A stretch of 64,000 nt of DNA from Herbiconiux sp. SALV-R1 (GCF_013113715.1 NZ_CP053344.1:2232001-2296000); one strand, 5' to 3'. Shown: positions 24,932 through 35,204, numbered from the stretch's first letter. The notes: generated from the letters alone by a model not told the origin. A program made the numbers and translations.

Positions 24932-27574
24932 ATGCCGTCCGACCTTCCCGTCCCCACCCGCCGCCGCACCGAACCGCAGCCCGTGGTGCAGAGCTTCATC
25001 CCGAACGCCTCCGCCATCCGCCGGGCGCTGAAACGCGCCGACGAGGGTGTCGCCCTCAACGCCACCGAGGCCGAGACCCTGCTGCACGCCCGCGGCGACG
25101 ACCTCGACCGCCTCCTCACCGCCGCGAGTCGCGTGCGCGACGCCGGGCTCGAGGCCGCCGGCCGGCCCGGCGTCATCACCTACTCGCGCAAGGTGTTCAT
25201 CCCGCTCACCCACCTCTGTCGCGACCGCTGCCACTACTGCACCTTCGTCGAGACCCCCGGCGGGCTCTCGAAGCAGGGCAAGGCGCCCTACCTCTCCCCC
25301 GACGAGGTGCTCGAGGTCGCCCGCCAGGGCGCGGCGCTCGGCTGCAAGGAAGCGCTGTTCACCCTCGGTGACCGGCCCGAAGACCGTTGGCCCGCCGCCC
25401 GGGAGTGGCTGGATGCGCACGGCTACGACTCCACCATCGCCTACCTCCGCGCGATGGCGATCCGGGTGCTCGAGGAGACCGGGCTCCTCCCCCACCTCAA
25501 CCCGGGCGTGATGACGTGGGAGGAGATTCAGCGCCTCAAGCCCGTCGCCCCGTCGATGGGCATGATGCTCGAGACCACGGCCACGAGGCTGTGGAGCGAA
25601 AAGGGCAACGCCCACTACGGCTCCCCCGACAAAGACCCGGCGCTGCGCCTGCGGGTGATCGAGGACGCCGGCCGGTCGAACGTTCCGTTCACCACGGGCC
25701 TGCTGCTCGGCATCGGCGAGAACTACGAGGAGCGCGTCGACGGCCTGTTCGCGCTGCGCTCCGCCGCCCGCCGGCACGGGCACGTCCAGGAGGTGATCGT
25801 GCAGAACTTCCGGGCGAAGCCAGCCACCGCCATGATGGGCGCCGACGACCTCGAGACCCAGGAGTACGTCGCCGCGGTCGCGGTCGCGCGGCTCGTGCTC
25901 GGGCCGAAGGCGCGCCTGCAGGCCCCGCCGAATCTGACGGATGCGCGTGAACTGTCGCTGCTCATCCGCGCCGGTATCGACGACTGGGGCGGTGTCTCGC
26001 CCCTCACGCCCGACCACGTGAACCCCGAGCGGCCGTGGCCGCACATCGACGACCTCGCCCGCCTCACGGCGGAGTCGGGCTTCACGCTGCGCGAGCGCCT
26101 CACCGCGCACCCGCACTACGTGCGCGCGGAGGAGCCGTGGCTCGACCCGCGCGTCATCCCGCACGTGCGCGCCCTCGCCGACGCCGACGGGCTCGCCGTC
26201 GAGGGCCGGGTGCCGAGCGGTCTGCCGTGGCAGGAGCCGGAGTGGGGGTCGTCGTCGGGCCGCACCGAGCTGCACACCGAGATCGACACCGTCGGCCGCA
26301 CCGGAGACCGGCGCAGCGACTTCGACGACGTGTACGGCGACTGGTCGGAGCTGCGCGAGCAGGTCGGGGCGAACCCCGGCAACCGCACCCGAGCATCCGG
26401 CGACCCCGCCGTGCGCGCCGCGCTCGCGCGTGCTGCGGAGAACCCCGCGGGGCTGGCCGACGCCGACTACCTCACGCTGCTCGGAGCCGACGGCCCCGAC
26501 CTCGACGCGCTGGCCGCCGTCGCCGACGAGGTGCGCCGAGCCACCGTGGGCGACGAGGTGGGCTACGTGGTGAACCGCAACATCAACTTCACCAACGTCT
26601 GCTACACCGGCTGCCGCTTCTGCGCCTTCGCACAGCGGCGCAATGACGCGGATGCGTACACGCTGTCGATGCAGCAGGTGGGCGACCGCGTCGACGAGGC
26701 CTGGTCGATCGGGGCGACCGAGATCTGCATGCAGGGCGGCATCCACCCCGACCTGCCCGGCACCGCGTACTTCGATCTGGCGCGCACGGTGAAGGAGCGG
26801 CAGCCCGACATCCACCTGCACGCCTTCTCGCCGATGGAGATCGTGAACGGGGCGGCTCGCACGGGGCTGTCGTTCCGTGACTTCCTGCTCGAGGCTCGAC
26901 ACGCCGGGCTCGACACGATTCCGGGAACGGCCGCCGAGATCCTCGACGACGACGTGCGCTGGGTGCTCACGAAGGGCAAGCTGCCGGCCGCGCAGTGGAT
27001 CGAGATCGTCACCACGGCGCACGAGGTCGGGCTGCGGTCGTCGTCGACGATGATGTACGGGCACGTCGACAACCCGACGCACTGGGTGGGGCACCTACGC
27101 ACGCTGTCGCGCATCCAGGACGAGACGGGCGGATTCACCGAGTTCGTGCTGCTGCCGTTCGTGCACATGAACTCGCCGGTTTACCTGGCAGGTGTCGCCC
27201 GGCCGGGCCCGACGCTGCAGGAGAACCGGGCCATCCACGCGGTGGCGCGGCTCATGCTGCACGGGCGCATCGACCACGTGCAGACCTCGTGGGTGAAGCT
27301 CAGCGACGCCGGCACCCAGCAGATGCTGCAGGGCGGGGCCGACGACCTCGGCGGAACCCTCATGGAGGAGACCATCAGCCGCATGGCGGGCGCCGACAAC
27401 GGCTCGGAGAAGACGGTCGACGACCTCGAGGCTGTCATCCGCGGCATCGGGCGCGTGCCGGTGCAGCGCACCACCACCTACGGGCGCCCCACCGCCGAGC
27501 GCGCCGCCGTCGCCCGCGAGTTCGCCTCCCGCGGCTTCGCCGCCACCGGCAAGAAGTTGCTCACGGTGCTGTAG
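24932..27574 (+). CDS. fbiC: Fo synthase, bifunctional radical SAM enzyme (FbiC = CofG-CofH)
   Basis: An 880-residue fusion of two radical SAM enzymes that build Fo, the deazaflavin chromophore of coenzyme F420, from tyrosine and a flavin pathway intermediate. The CofG-like half has CRDRCHYC (Cys96, 100, 103) and the CofH-like half CYTGCRFC (Cys557, 561, 564). Other blocks include [49 protein letters not shown] and [18 protein letters not shown] chose the ATG at 24932 because it has GAGG at good spacing and matches the family start; a frame extension to 24794 is Arg/Pro-rich and unlikely. It is monocistronic and followed by a long palindrome. Confidence 0.97.
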   Translation: MPSDLPVPTRRRTEPQPVVQSFIPNASAIRRALKRADEGVALNATEAETLLHARGDDLDRLLTAASRVRDAGLEAAGRPGVITYSRKVFIPLTHLCRDRCHYCTFVETPGGLSKQGKAPYLSPDEVLEVARQGAALGCKEALFTLGDRPEDRWPAAREWLDAHGYDSTIAYLRAMAIRVLEETGLLPHLNPGVMTWEEIQRLKPVAPSMGMMLETTATRLWSEKGNAHYGSPDKDPALRLRVIEDAGRSNVPFTTGLLLGIGENYEERVDGLFALRSAARRHGHVQEVIVQNFRAKPATAMMGADDLETQEYVAAVAVARLVLGPKARLQAPPNLTDARELSLLIRAGIDDWGGVSPLTPDHVNPERPWPHIDDLARLTAESGFTLRERLTAHPHYVRAEEPWLDPRVIPHVRALADADGLAVEGRVPSGLPWQEPEWGSSSGRTELHTEIDTVGRTGDRRSDFDDVYGDWSELREQVGANPGNRTRASGDPAVRAALARAAENPAGLADADYLTLLGADGPDLDALAAVADEVRRATVGDEVGYVVNRNINFTNVCYTGCRFCAFAQRRNDADAYTLSMQQVGDRVDEAWSIGATEICMQGGIHPDLPGTAYFDLARTVKERQPDIHLHAFSPMEIVNGAARTGLSFRDFLLEARHAGLDTIPGTAAEILDDDVRWVLTKGKLPAAQWIEIVTTAHEVGLRSSSTMMYGHVDNPTHWVGHLRTLSRIQDETGGFTEFVLLPFVHMNSPVYLAGVARPGPTLQENRAIHAVARLMLHGRIDHVQTSWVKLSDAGTQQMLQGGADDLGGTLMEETISRMAGADNGSEKTVDDLEAVIRGIGRVPVQRTTTYGRPTAERAAVAREFASRGFAATGKKLLTVL

Positions 27575-27585
27575 CGCGCGGGGCG

Positions 27586-27658
27586 GTTCGAAAACGCAAA
27601 CGTCGCGCCGACCTGCGCCCATGCGGGCGCGGTCGGCGCGACATTTGCGTTTTCGAAC
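27586..27658. terminator. long palindrome after fbiC (copy 1 of a repeated element)
   Basis: Arms 27586-27620 and 27625-27658 pair almost perfectly (one mismatch, one bulge) around a 4-nt loop. The left arm is identical over 36 bases to that of the palindrome at 28599. The stem contains TTCGAAAACGCAAA at its base, leaving U-rich ends. It lies between two genes in the same direction. Confidence 0.8.
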
Positions 27659-27726
27659 GGCCTGCCGACGGCGGTGGCGTGGGCGCCGACCCTCGGGTGT
27701 CCTCGGGGCGGGGTAGGGTGCGGGGC

Positions 27727-28572
27727 ATGAGCGGGAATGGAGTGCCTCGTCGGTATCCGAACGGGGTGAGCAGCTGGGTCGACACCGAGCAGCCTGACAC
27801 GGAGGCCGCGGCGGCTTTCTACGGCGGCCAGTTCGGGTGGGAGTTCGCGAACGCGATGCCACCGGGGGCGCCCGGGGTGTACCTCATCGCCACGCTCGAC
27901 GGCGCGGATGTCGGGGCGATCGCCTCCGCGAGGCCCGGCGCCTCGAGCGGAGTGTGGAACACGTATTTCGCCGTCGACGATATCGACGCCGCCGTTGCGG
28001 GCGTCGTCTCTTCGGGCGGAACCGTGGTGGAGGAACCCGTCGACGTGGGCCCGGGTGGCCGTTCGGCAGCGGGTCGCGACCCGCAGGGCGCCGGGTTCGG
28101 GCTGTGGCAGGCGCGCAAGCGGCTGGGTGCTCAAGTGGTGAACGTTCCCGGCGCGTGGAACTTCAGCAACCTGCGCACGAACGATGTCGCGGGCGCGAAG
28201 GGCTACTACGAGCACTTGTTCGGCTGGCGCTACCTCGACCTCGGCGACACCGTCGAGGCGATGATCGCCGTCGACGGGTACGGGCGGCACCTTGCTGACA
28301 CCGCCGACCCCGAGATCTTCGAGCGTCAGGCGGGCGCGCCGGCCGGCTTCGCCGACGTCATCGGCGCGGTGCAGTCGGCCCGCGACGGCGAGGAGTCGCA
28401 CTGGCGGGTCGTGTTCAGCGTCGCCTCCCGCGAGGAGTCGCTCGCCCTGGCCGAACGGCTCGGCGCCACCGTCGAGCGCACCGACGACACCCCGTGGTCG
28501 CTCCTCGCCGACATCGTCGACCCGCAGGGAGCGCGCCTCACCCTCAGTCAGTACGTCGACGCCCGCCCGTGA
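27727..28572 (+). CDS. double VOC-domain protein
   Basis: A 281-residue protein of two consecutive VOC modules: the first starts SSWVDTEQPDTEAAAAFYGG, the second starts NFSNLRTNDVAGAKGYYEHL near residue 148. Tandem VOC proteins of this size are common in actinobacteria and their ligands are mostly unknown. It stands alone between the two copies of the long palindrome. Some relatives are annotated as glyoxalase or hydroxylase, which the sequence does not support. Confidence 0.85.
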   Translation: MSGNGVPRRYPNGVSSWVDTEQPDTEAAAAFYGGQFGWEFANAMPPGAPGVYLIATLDGADVGAIASARPGASSGVWNTYFAVDDIDAAVAGVVSSGGTVVEEPVDVGPGGRSAAGRDPQGAGFGLWQARKRLGAQVVNVPGAWNFSNLRTNDVAGAKGYYEHLFGWRYLDLGDTVEAMIAVDGYGRHLADTADPEIFERQAGAPAGFADVIGAVQSARDGEESHWRVVFSVASREESLALAERLGATVERTDDTPWSLLADIVDPQGARLTLSQYVDARP

Positions 28573-28598
28573 AAGACGCGACGGTCTGACCGAGGGGC

Positions 28599-28672
28599 GG
28601 TTCGAAAACGCAAACGTCGCGCCGACCTGCGCCCGGGAGGGCGCGGTCGGCGCGACGTTTGCGTTTTCGAAC
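28599..28672. terminator. long palindrome between VOC and glpK genes (copy 2 of a repeated element)
   Basis: Arms 28599-28634 and 28639-28672 around a 4-nt loop. The whole element is nearly identical to that at 27586-27658, about 1 kb away. Here it separates two convergent genes and can work as a bidirectional terminator. Confidence 0.85.
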
Positions 28673-28683
28673 AGGCGGAGAAG

Positions 28684-30213
28684 CTACTGCACGTCGTCGT
28701 CGACCCAGTCGAGGGTCTTGGTGACGGCCTTCTTCCAGTTGCGGAGCTGGCGCTCGCGCTCGGCCTCGTCCATCTGGGGCTCCCAGCGGGAGTCCTCCTG
28801 CCAGTTGGCGCGCAGCTCGTCGAGCGAACCCCAGTACCCGACCGCGAGGCCCGCGGCGTAGGCCGCACCGAGCGCGGTGGTCTCGGCCACCACGGGGCGC
28901 ACGACGGGGACGCCGAGGATGTCGGCCTGGAACTGCATGAGCAGGTTGTTGGCGATCATGCCGCCGTCGACCTTGAGCTCGGTGAGGTCGACACCCGAGT
29001 CGGCGTTCACCGCATCGAGCACCTCGCGCGTCTGGAACGCGGTCGCCTCGAGCGCCGCCCGAGCGATGTGCGCCTTGTTGACGTAGCGGGTGAGTCCCAC
29101 CAGGGCGCCACGCGCATCCGACCGCCAGTACGGGGCGAACAGGCCCGAGAACGCCGGCACGAAGTACGCGCCGCCGTTGTCCTCGACCGAGGCCGCCAGC
29201 GTCTCGACCTCAGGGGCCGAGGCGATGATGCCGAGGTTGTCGCGCAGCCACTGGATGAGCGACCCGGTCACCGCAATCGACCCTTCCAGCGCGTAGTGCG
29301 CGGGCTCGTCACCGAGCTTGTAGCCGAGGGTGGTGAGCAGCCCGTTCTTCGAGTGGACGATCTCGGTGTCGGTGTTGAAGATGAGGAAGTTGCCGGTGCC
29401 GTAGGTGTTCTTCGACTCACCCGCGTCGAACGCCGCCTGGCCGAAGGTCGCCGCCTGCTGGTCGCCCAGGATGCCCGCCACCGGCACCTCGCGCAAGAGG
29501 TTCGACGACTCGACGGTGCCGTAGACCTCCGACGACGACTTGATCTCGGGCAGCATGCTGCGCGGCACGCCGAACTCCGCGAGGATGTCGTCGCGCCACT
29601 CGAGCGTCTCGAGATCCATGAAGAGCGTGCGCGAGGCGTTGGTGACGTCGGTGGCGTGCACGCCGCCGTCGGTTCCGCCGGTGAGGTTCCACAGCACCCA
29701 GGTGTCGGTGGTGCCGAAGATCAGGTCGCCGGCCTCGGCGGCTTCGCGGGCGCCGTCGACGTTCTCGAGGATCCAGACGATCTTCGTTCCCGAGAAGTAC
29801 GTCGCGAGCGGCAGACCCACGATCGGCTTGAACCGCTCGAGGCCCGCCTCGTCGCCGGCGGCGAGCCGGTCGACGATCGACTGGGTGCGGGTGTCCTGCC
29901 ACACGATGGCGTTGTAGACGGGCTTGCCGGTGTTCTTGTTCCACACCACCGCGGTCTCGCGCTGGTTGGTGATGCCGACCGCGGCGATGTCGTGCCGGGT
30001 GAGGTCGGCCTTCGACAGGGCGAGGCCGATGACCTCGCGCACGTTGTCCCAGATCTCGATCGGGTCGTGCTCGACCCAGCCCGCCTTCGGGAAGATCTGC
30101 ACGTGCTCCTTCTGGCCGGTCGACACGATGGTGCCGGCGTGGTCGAAGATGATGGCGCGCGACGAGGTGGTTCCCTGGTCGATCGCGAGGACGTACTTCT
30201 TCTCGTCAGTCAT
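28684..30213 (-). CDS. glpK: glycerol kinase
   Basis: A 509-residue FGGY-family kinase that phosphorylates glycerol to sn-glycerol 3-phosphate. It has the N-terminal ATP motif [15 protein letters not shown], the FGGY signature regions ([30 protein letters not shown]) and the C-terminal [21 protein letters not shown] block. It is the last gene of the glpD-glpF-glpK unit. Confidence 0.97.
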   Translation of the reverse strand: MTDEKKYVLAIDQGTTSSRAIIFDHAGTIVSTGQKEHVQIFPKAGWVEHDPIEIWDNVREVIGLALSKADLTRHDIAAVGITNQRETAVVWNKNTGKPVYNAIVWQDTRTQSIVDRLAAGDEAGLERFKPIVGLPLATYFSGTKIVWILENVDGAREAAEAGDLIFGTTDTWVLWNLTGGTDGGVHATDVTNASRTLFMDLETLEWRDDILAEFGVPRSMLPEIKSSSEVYGTVESSNLLREVPVAGILGDQQAATFGQAAFDAGESKNTYGTGNFLIFNTDTEIVHSKNGLLTTLGYKLGDEPAHYALEGSIAVTGSLIQWLRDNLGIIASAPEVETLAASVEDNGGAYFVPAFSGLFAPYWRSDARGALVGLTRYVNKAHIARAALEATAFQTREVLDAVNADSGVDLTELKVDGGMIANNLLMQFQADILGVPVVRPVVAETTALGAAYAAGLAVGYWGSLDELRANWQEDSRWEPQMDEAERERQLRNWKKAVTKTLDWVDDDVQ

Positions 30214-30268
30214 GACATAACTCCTTCGTTGATGCTGTCGTCAGGTGATGAACGGATGCTCGTGCCGG

Positions 30269-31039
30269 CTAGGTGAGGATCGGCAGGAGCGGGATGGCGG
30301 CCCAGCCGGCGAGCAGACCACCGATGATGGGGCCGGCCACGGGCACCCACGAGTAGGCCCAGTCAGACGTGCCCTTGCCCTTGATCGGCAGGATCGCGTG
30401 CGCGATGCGCGGGCCGAGGTCACGCGCCGGGTTGATCGCGTAGCCGGTCGGGCCACCGAGCGAGGCGCCGATACCGATCACGAGAAGCGCCACGGGAAGG
30501 GCGCCGAGGGCCGCGAGGCCGCCCTCGCCCTGACGCCCGCCGCTGAACCCGATCACGACGAACACCAGCACGAAGGTGCCGATGATTTCGGTGACCAGGT
30601 TCCAGCCGTACGAGCGCATCGCCGGACCGGTCGAGAACACGCCGAGCTTGTTGCCGGCCTCCGGCTCGGAGTCGAAGTGCTGCTTGTACGCCAGCCACAC
30701 GAACACCGCGCCGATGATCGCACCGATCATCTGCGCACCGATGTACGCGATGACCGACAGGAAGTTCACCGGAACCGAGGTGGCCGCCGACCCGAAGGTC
30801 TCGGCCCCGTTCGCCACGAGCCCGAGGGTCACGGCCGGGTTGAGGTGGGCGCCGGAGGCGTACGAGACGATGACACCGGCGAAGACCGCGAGGCCCCAGC
30901 CGATGTTCACCATCAGGAATCCGCCGTTGAAGCCCTTGGTGCGCACGAGCGCCACGTTCGCGACGACACCGCAGCCGAGGAGCACGAGCAACGCCGTTCC
31001 CACCAGCTCGGAGACGAAGTCGATACCGAGATTGTCCAC
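30269..31039 (-). CDS. glpF: glycerol uptake facilitator (aquaglyceroporin)
   Basis: A 256-residue channel of the MIP family with six membrane helices. Both pore motifs are intact: HLNPAVTLG near residue 66 and the aquaglyceroporin-type INPARDLGPR near residue 205, where Asp after NPAR marks glycerol rather than water channels. It lies between glpD and glpK, so glycerol enters and is phosphorylated by the next product. Confidence 0.95.
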   Translation of the reverse strand: MDNLGIDFVSELVGTALLVLLGCGVVANVALVRTKGFNGGFLMVNIGWGLAVFAGVIVSYASGAHLNPAVTLGLVANGAETFGSAATSVPVNFLSVIAYIGAQMIGAIIGAVFVWLAYKQHFDSEPEAGNKLGVFSTGPAMRSYGWNLVTEIIGTFVLVFVVIGFSGGRQGEGGLAALGALPVALLVIGIGASLGGPTGYAINPARDLGPRIAHAILPIKGKGTSDWAYSWVPVAGPIIGGLLAGWAAIPLLPILT

Positions 31040-31079
31040 ATTGACCTTTCGTTCGGAGCGGCGCCCACGCCGCCCTCGG

Positions 31080-32819
31080 TTAGTTGACGGCGCCCGCCGC
31101 CGTCTTGTTCGACGCCTCCACCACGATGCCGTGGAAGAAGCGAAGATTCTCCGCCGCCTGCGCCCGCTCGTCGGCGAGGCGCTCCGGCGACCAGCCCTGG
31201 GCCGCGGCGGCGAGCTCGCTGAGCTCGTCGAACACGGCCTGGTCGAGCGAGCCGACGAAGGCGATGATGCTGCGGCGCAGCACCAGGTCGCTGAGGTGCA
31301 CGGTGTGCTCCCCCATCAGGTAGCCGATCTCGGCGGTGCTGTAGCCGGGCAGGGTGGCCAGGGGCGCATCCGTCTCCTCGGCGGCCACGATCGCGGCGAT
31401 GACCTTCGCGGCGTTGGTGCCGTAGCGGCCGAGCAGGATGCGCGTGCGCTCCTCGCCCAGGTCGGCCCCGTTCGCCTTCACCCAGGTCGCGACGGCGGCC
31501 GGCGTCTGCGGGAAGCCCACGCCGCCGCCGATGGCGAGGTCGGCGGTGCTCACCGTGCGGCTGCGACCGAGGAGGGCCAGCGTGTCGTTCGCGAGGTGCT
31601 CGGCGAGGGCGCGGAAGGTCGTCCACTTGCCGCCCACCAGGCTGAGCTGCTTGACCGTCTTCGAGCTGCCGAAGGCGGCCTGCTCGATGCGGTAGTCGCG
31701 CGAGACGAAGCCGGGGGCGGTGTCGCCGTGACCGGGCAGCGGGCGGATGCCCGAGTACCGGTAGACGATCTGCGGGCGCTCGACCGTGATCGTCGGGAAC
31801 ACGTGGCCGACGAGCTCGAAGAAGTAGTCGACCTCCTCCTCGGTGCAGAGGGCGGGCTCGCTCGGGTCGGCCTCGAGATCGGTGGTGCCGACGAGCACGC
31901 GACCGTTCAGCGGGTAGATGAGCACGATGCGGCCGTCGTTGTTCTCGAAGAACACCTCGCCACCGGCGCAGGCCTCGTAGAGCTCGGGGTTGTCGAGCAC
32001 GATGTGCGAGCCCTTGGTGCCCCCCATGAAACGGGTGGCCCCGCCCAGCGCGGCGTTCGTGAGATCGGTCCACGGCCCGGTGGTGTTGACGACGACCTGC
32101 GCGGTGACCTCGAAGGTCTCGCCCGAGACGGTGTCGCGGAGCACCACGGCGTCGCCGTTCGAGCCGATCGCCTCGACGTAGTTGGCGGTGCGGGCGTGCG
32201 AACCGGTGGCCAGCGCATCCTGAACCAGGTCGAGAGCGAGCCGCTCGGGGTTCTCGACCGCGGCGTCGTAGTAGGTGGCGGTGTACTTCACGTCGGGGCG
32301 CAGCTTCGGCAGCTTCGCGAGCGACTTCTTGCGGCCCACGAACTTGTGGCGCGGCACGTTTCCGCCGTCGCGCGAGAACGAGTCGTAGCCCATGAGGCCG
32401 ATTTTGATGAGCAGCGCGCCGCGCTCCTTCGGCTTTCCCGACTTGTGGGTGAGGAAGCGCAGCGGGGCGCTCAGGATGCCCGAGAAGGTGGAGAAGATCG
32501 GGATGGTGGTGGGCAGCGGCTTCACGTAGTGCGGGGCCAGACGGAGCAGGCGGTTGCGCTCCTGCACGCTCTCCTTCACGAGGCGGAACTCGCCGTTCTC
32601 GAGGTAGCGCACGCCGCCGTGGATCATGTGGCTCGACGCACTCGACGCGCCCGAGGCGTAGTCGCCGCGCTCGACCAGCACCACGTCGACGCCCTGCAGG
32701 GCCAGGTCGCGGAAGGTGCCGATGCCGTTGATGCCGCCGCCGATGATGAGCACCTGGGTTCTCGGGTTGCTCCGGATGGCCTCGACGTCGGAGCGGATGT
32801 CGGTCTGTGAGGTGCTCAC
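31080..32819 (-). CDS. glpD: aerobic glycerol-3-phosphate dehydrogenase
   Basis: A 579-residue FAD enzyme that oxidises glycerol 3-phosphate to dihydroxyacetone phosphate and feeds electrons to quinones at the membrane. Features are the Rossmann motif VLIIGGGINGIGTFRDLAL near residue 22, the family block SSASSHMIHGGVRYLENGEF, and a C-terminal DUF-type helical domain (after residue ~410). The start is a GTG. It leads the glpDFK unit, which diverges from a SorC-type regulator. Confidence 0.96.
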   Translation of the reverse strand: MSTSQTDIRSDVEAIRSNPRTQVLIIGGGINGIGTFRDLALQGVDVVLVERGDYASGASSASSHMIHGGVRYLENGEFRLVKESVQERNRLLRLAPHYVKPLPTTIPIFSTFSGILSAPLRFLTHKSGKPKERGALLIKIGLMGYDSFSRDGGNVPRHKFVGRKKSLAKLPKLRPDVKYTATYYDAAVENPERLALDLVQDALATGSHARTANYVEAIGSNGDAVVLRDTVSGETFEVTAQVVVNTTGPWTDLTNAALGGATRFMGGTKGSHIVLDNPELYEACAGGEVFFENNDGRIVLIYPLNGRVLVGTTDLEADPSEPALCTEEEVDYFFELVGHVFPTITVERPQIVYRYSGIRPLPGHGDTAPGFVSRDYRIEQAAFGSSKTVKQLSLVGGKWTTFRALAEHLANDTLALLGRSRTVSTADLAIGGGVGFPQTPAAVATWVKANGADLGEERTRILLGRYGTNAAKVIAAIVAAEETDAPLATLPGYSTAEIGYLMGEHTVHLSDLVLRRSIIAFVGSLDQAVFDELSELAAAAQGWSPERLADERAQAAENLRFFHGIVVEASNKTAAGAVN

Positions 32820-32893
32820 TGTGTACTCGCCTTCGTGTTACGTCAGGGTTGCGGGCGGCAATCCATGCGACGACATACAGTTCTACGACCAAG

Positions 32894-32928
32894 TTCACAT
32901 ATGATCAAGCTCGGTGCACATATGTGCA
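32894..32928. promoter_or_regulatory. paired 14-bp operators of the glp SorC-type regulator
   Basis: A perfect 14-bp palindrome TGCACATATGTGCA (32915-32928) and a related box TTCACATATGATCA (32894-32907) lie 21 bp apart centre to centre, two turns of DNA. They fall between glpD and the regulator, 75-109 bp upstream of glpD and 30-64 bp upstream of the regulator start, an arrangement suited to a cooperative tetramer. Confidence 0.7.
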
Positions 32929-32957
32929 GTTCCATGGGCGAAAGGACGCGACGAGGC

Positions 32958-33923
32958 ATGTCCGGAGACGGTTTCACCAGCGAGAAGGAGCGCGACGCGC
33001 TGCGCGCCGCACATCTGTACTACATGCAGGACCTCACGATGGAGGCCATCGCGAGCGAGCTGCACACCTCCCGCTCGTCGGTCTCGCGCCTGCTCGGGTA
33101 CGCCAGGGACACGGGTCTCGTGGAGATCCAGGTGAAGTCGCCCGTCGACCGCCTCTCCTCGGTGCAGGACCGCATCCGGGAGCGCCACGGGGTGACCGCG
33201 CACGTCGTGCCCGTCCCCGATTCCACGGCCGAGGTCGACCGACTGGAGCGGGTGGCGATGAGTGCCGCGCGCATCCTGGGCCCGTTCTTCGACTCGAACA
33301 TGACGATGGGCATCGCCTGGGGGTCGACGCTCTCGGCGGTGTCGCGGCACCTGCAGGAGAAGGTCACGCACAACTCACAGATCGTGCAGCTCAACGGGGC
33401 CTCGAACGCCCGCACGACGGGCATCGGCTACGCCAGCGAGATCATGAGCCGCTTCGGCACGGCCTTCGGGGCGTACGTGCAGCAGTTCCCGGTGCCGGCG
33501 TTCTTCGACGACCCGCGCACGAAGGAGGTGCTGTGGCGGGAGCGCAGCATCCGCCGGGTGCTCGAGATCCAGAAGCATATGGACATCGCGCTGTTCGGGC
33601 TCGGCTCGGCCTACGCCGACGTGCCCTCGCACGTGTACGTGGGCGGCTACCTCGACGACGCCGACTTCGAGCAGCTCGGGCGGTCGGAGGTGGTGGGCGA
33701 CGTCGCCACGGTGTTCTACCGCGCCGACGGGTCGAGCGAGGACATCCCGATGAACGCCCGCTCGTCGGGCCCGTCGCTGGCGGTGCTGAAGAAGGTCGCG
33801 CGCCGGGTATGCGTGGTGTCGGGCCGGTCGAAGCTCCCGGCGCTGCGCGGGGCTTTGGCCGCCGGCGTGATGACCGACCTCATCATCGACGAGGCCACGG
33901 CGCACGCACTGCTCGAGGGCTGA
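32958..33923 (+). CDS. SorC/DeoR-family sugar-binding regulator of glycerol genes
   Basis: About 321 residues from the ATG at 32958. The N-terminal helix-turn-helix is YYMQDLTMEAIASELHTSRSSVSRLLGYA; the rest is a SorC-type sugar-phosphate-binding domain with GIAWGSTLSAVS, LNGASNARTTG, ALFGLGSAY and a final AGVMTDLIIDEATA. Family members are effector-released tetramers. Divergent placement next to glpDFK with two palindromes in between argues that it controls them, with glycerol 3-phosphate or DHAP as likely effector. Start choice is uncertain: an ATG at 32934 is also in frame. Confidence 0.88.
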   Translation: MSGDGFTSEKERDALRAAHLYYMQDLTMEAIASELHTSRSSVSRLLGYARDTGLVEIQVKSPVDRLSSVQDRIRERHGVTAHVVPVPDSTAEVDRLERVAMSAARILGPFFDSNMTMGIAWGSTLSAVSRHLQEKVTHNSQIVQLNGASNARTTGIGYASEIMSRFGTAFGAYVQQFPVPAFFDDPRTKEVLWRERSIRRVLEIQKHMDIALFGLGSAYADVPSHVYVGGYLDDADFEQLGRSEVVGDVATVFYRADGSSEDIPMNARSSGPSLAVLKKVARRVCVVSGRSKLPALRGALAAGVMTDLIIDEATAHALLEG

Positions 33924-33944
33924 GCCGGGCTGCCTCCCCGGCGA

Positions 33945-34577
33945 TCAGCCGAGGGCGCGGCGGGTGTGCTCGCCGACGCCGCGGGCGATCGCCTCGGCGA
34001 GGTCGGCCTCGGTGTCGACGTCGAGTCGCAGTGTCGACGTCGGCGGCACCTCGAGCGGCCGGTGACCCGCGGCGAGGTGGCGGGCGGCGGAGCCCGACCC
34101 GAACTGCGGAACGAGCCCTTCGCCGGCACGAGCCGTGAGCAGCGTGGTGCCCGAGCCCTCGGCATCGGCGACGACGGCGAGCGGATGCTGCTCCGCGAGC
34201 CTGAGCGCAGCGGCGAGGTCGGCGGACCGGAGGCTCGGCAGGTCGCCGAGCAGAACGGCGAGGTGCGAGCCGGACGAGCCGTGCGCGACGGTGTCGAGGG
34301 CGGCGCTGATGGCGGGGTTGAGCCCGAGGCCCGGATCGGCGACGATCTCGGCACCGAGGGTGCGGAGCGCGGCGGTGGGGCCGGCATCCGGGTCGGTGAC
34401 GACGATCACGCGGCCCACCGAGGGGGTGCCCTGGAGGGCGGCGAGGGTGTCGAGCGCGAAGGCCTCGGCGAGCAGGGCTCGGCGTGTGCTGTCGACAGTG
34501 GGCGACATCCGGCTCTTCCCGGCGGCGGTTCCCTTGACCGGGACGACGACCGTCCACACCGCTGCCGAATCGCTCAC
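33945..34577 (-). CDS. cofC: 2-phospho-L-lactate/phosphoenolpyruvate guanylyltransferase, CofC/FbiD
   Basis: A 210-residue nucleotidyltransferase that activates 2-phospholactate or phosphoenolpyruvate with GTP for F420 synthesis. Motifs are the GT-A-like VVPVKGTAAGKSRM near residue 11, VIVVTDPDA, DPGLGLNPAISAALD, LLGDLPSLRSADLAAAL and the LRLDVDTEADLAEA end block. Actinobacterial enzymes of this kind (FbiD) use phosphoenolpyruvate. It converges on the SorC gene with a 21-bp gap and appears monocistronic. Confidence 0.93.
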   Translation of the reverse strand: MSDSAAVWTVVVPVKGTAAGKSRMSPTVDSTRRALLAEAFALDTLAALQGTPSVGRVIVVTDPDAGPTAALRTLGAEIVADPGLGLNPAISAALDTVAHGSSGSHLAVLLGDLPSLRSADLAAALRLAEQHPLAVVADAEGSGTTLLTARAGEGLVPQFGSGSAARHLAAGHRPLEVPPTSTLRLDVDTEADLAEAIARGVGEHTRRALG

Positions 34578-34631
34578 CGTACCGATTATCCCGCACAGCG
34601 CGCGGGCCCCGGTCGGCGCGCGTCGCGTCGG

Positions 34632-35117
34632 TCAGCGCTCGGTGGTGACGATGTCGACACTGCCGAAGGGGAACGGCAGGAGGGTCGAGAAGTGCTCGCC
34701 CGGGGCCCAGCCTGCGGTCGGATCAGTGGCGAACCAGAGGTAGCAGACGGCGAGCGAGACGAGCGCGAGGAGCGCGATGGCGGCGGCTGCGCGGTCGATC
34801 GTGCGCTGCGAGGCGCGGGTGCCCGCCCCCGGTCTCGCGACGCGGGCGAGTGCGACGAGGAGGATCGCCGCCATCGCCAGGAAGACCAGCGGGCTCGGCG
34901 AGAGCGTGACGGAGATGCATCCCTCGCCCCTGCCGCTCGCTTCGGGCGCGCCGCCGAGGCAGCGACCCGCGGAGGCGTGGGAGAACACCGTGTAGGTCGC
35001 CGCCGAGATCGCGGCGAGCACCACCAGCCGTCGCCGCCGTGGCGACACTGCGGCGGGTGTGACGGCATCTGACGTGAGCGCGAGCGCCGGCGCCGTCTGC
35101 GGATCAGCCTGGGCCAT
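34632..35117 (-). CDS. small membrane protein, unknown function
   Basis: A 161-residue protein with three hydrophobic segments (LVVLAAISAATYTVF, PLVFLAMAAILLVAL, AAAIALLALVSLAVCYLW) and a short outside loop holding two cysteines (RCLGG and GCISV). I chose the ATG at 35117 because GGGAGG precedes it; an upstream ATG at 35243 would add an Arg-rich tail. No family recognised. It is 54 bp upstream of cofC in the same direction. Confidence 0.7.
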   Translation of the reverse strand: MAQADPQTAPALALTSDAVTPAAVSPRRRRLVVLAAISAATYTVFSHASAGRCLGGAPEASGRGEGCISVTLSPSPLVFLAMAAILLVALARVARPGAGTRASQRTIDRAAAAIALLALVSLAVCYLWFATDPTAGWAPGEHFSTLLPFPFGSVDIVTTER

Positions 35118-35204
35118 CGCACCTCCCGACACGTGTCGTTCACGCGGTTCCAGCTTTCGCGACCGGGCGCGGGGTGTCAAGCGGGAGGGTCGGGGGGGGG
35201 ATCC

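Noticed and set aside
27586-28672. Palindromes as ends of an insertion sequence around the VOC gene
   Set aside because: Each is a self-contained hairpin, not one inverted terminal repeat, and no transposase or target duplication is present.
30576-32810. Very long plus-strand open frame opposite glpD and glpF
   Set aside because: High-GC antisense shadow: Arg/Ala/His-rich translation without domains, while the minus-strand glp genes are full-length known families.
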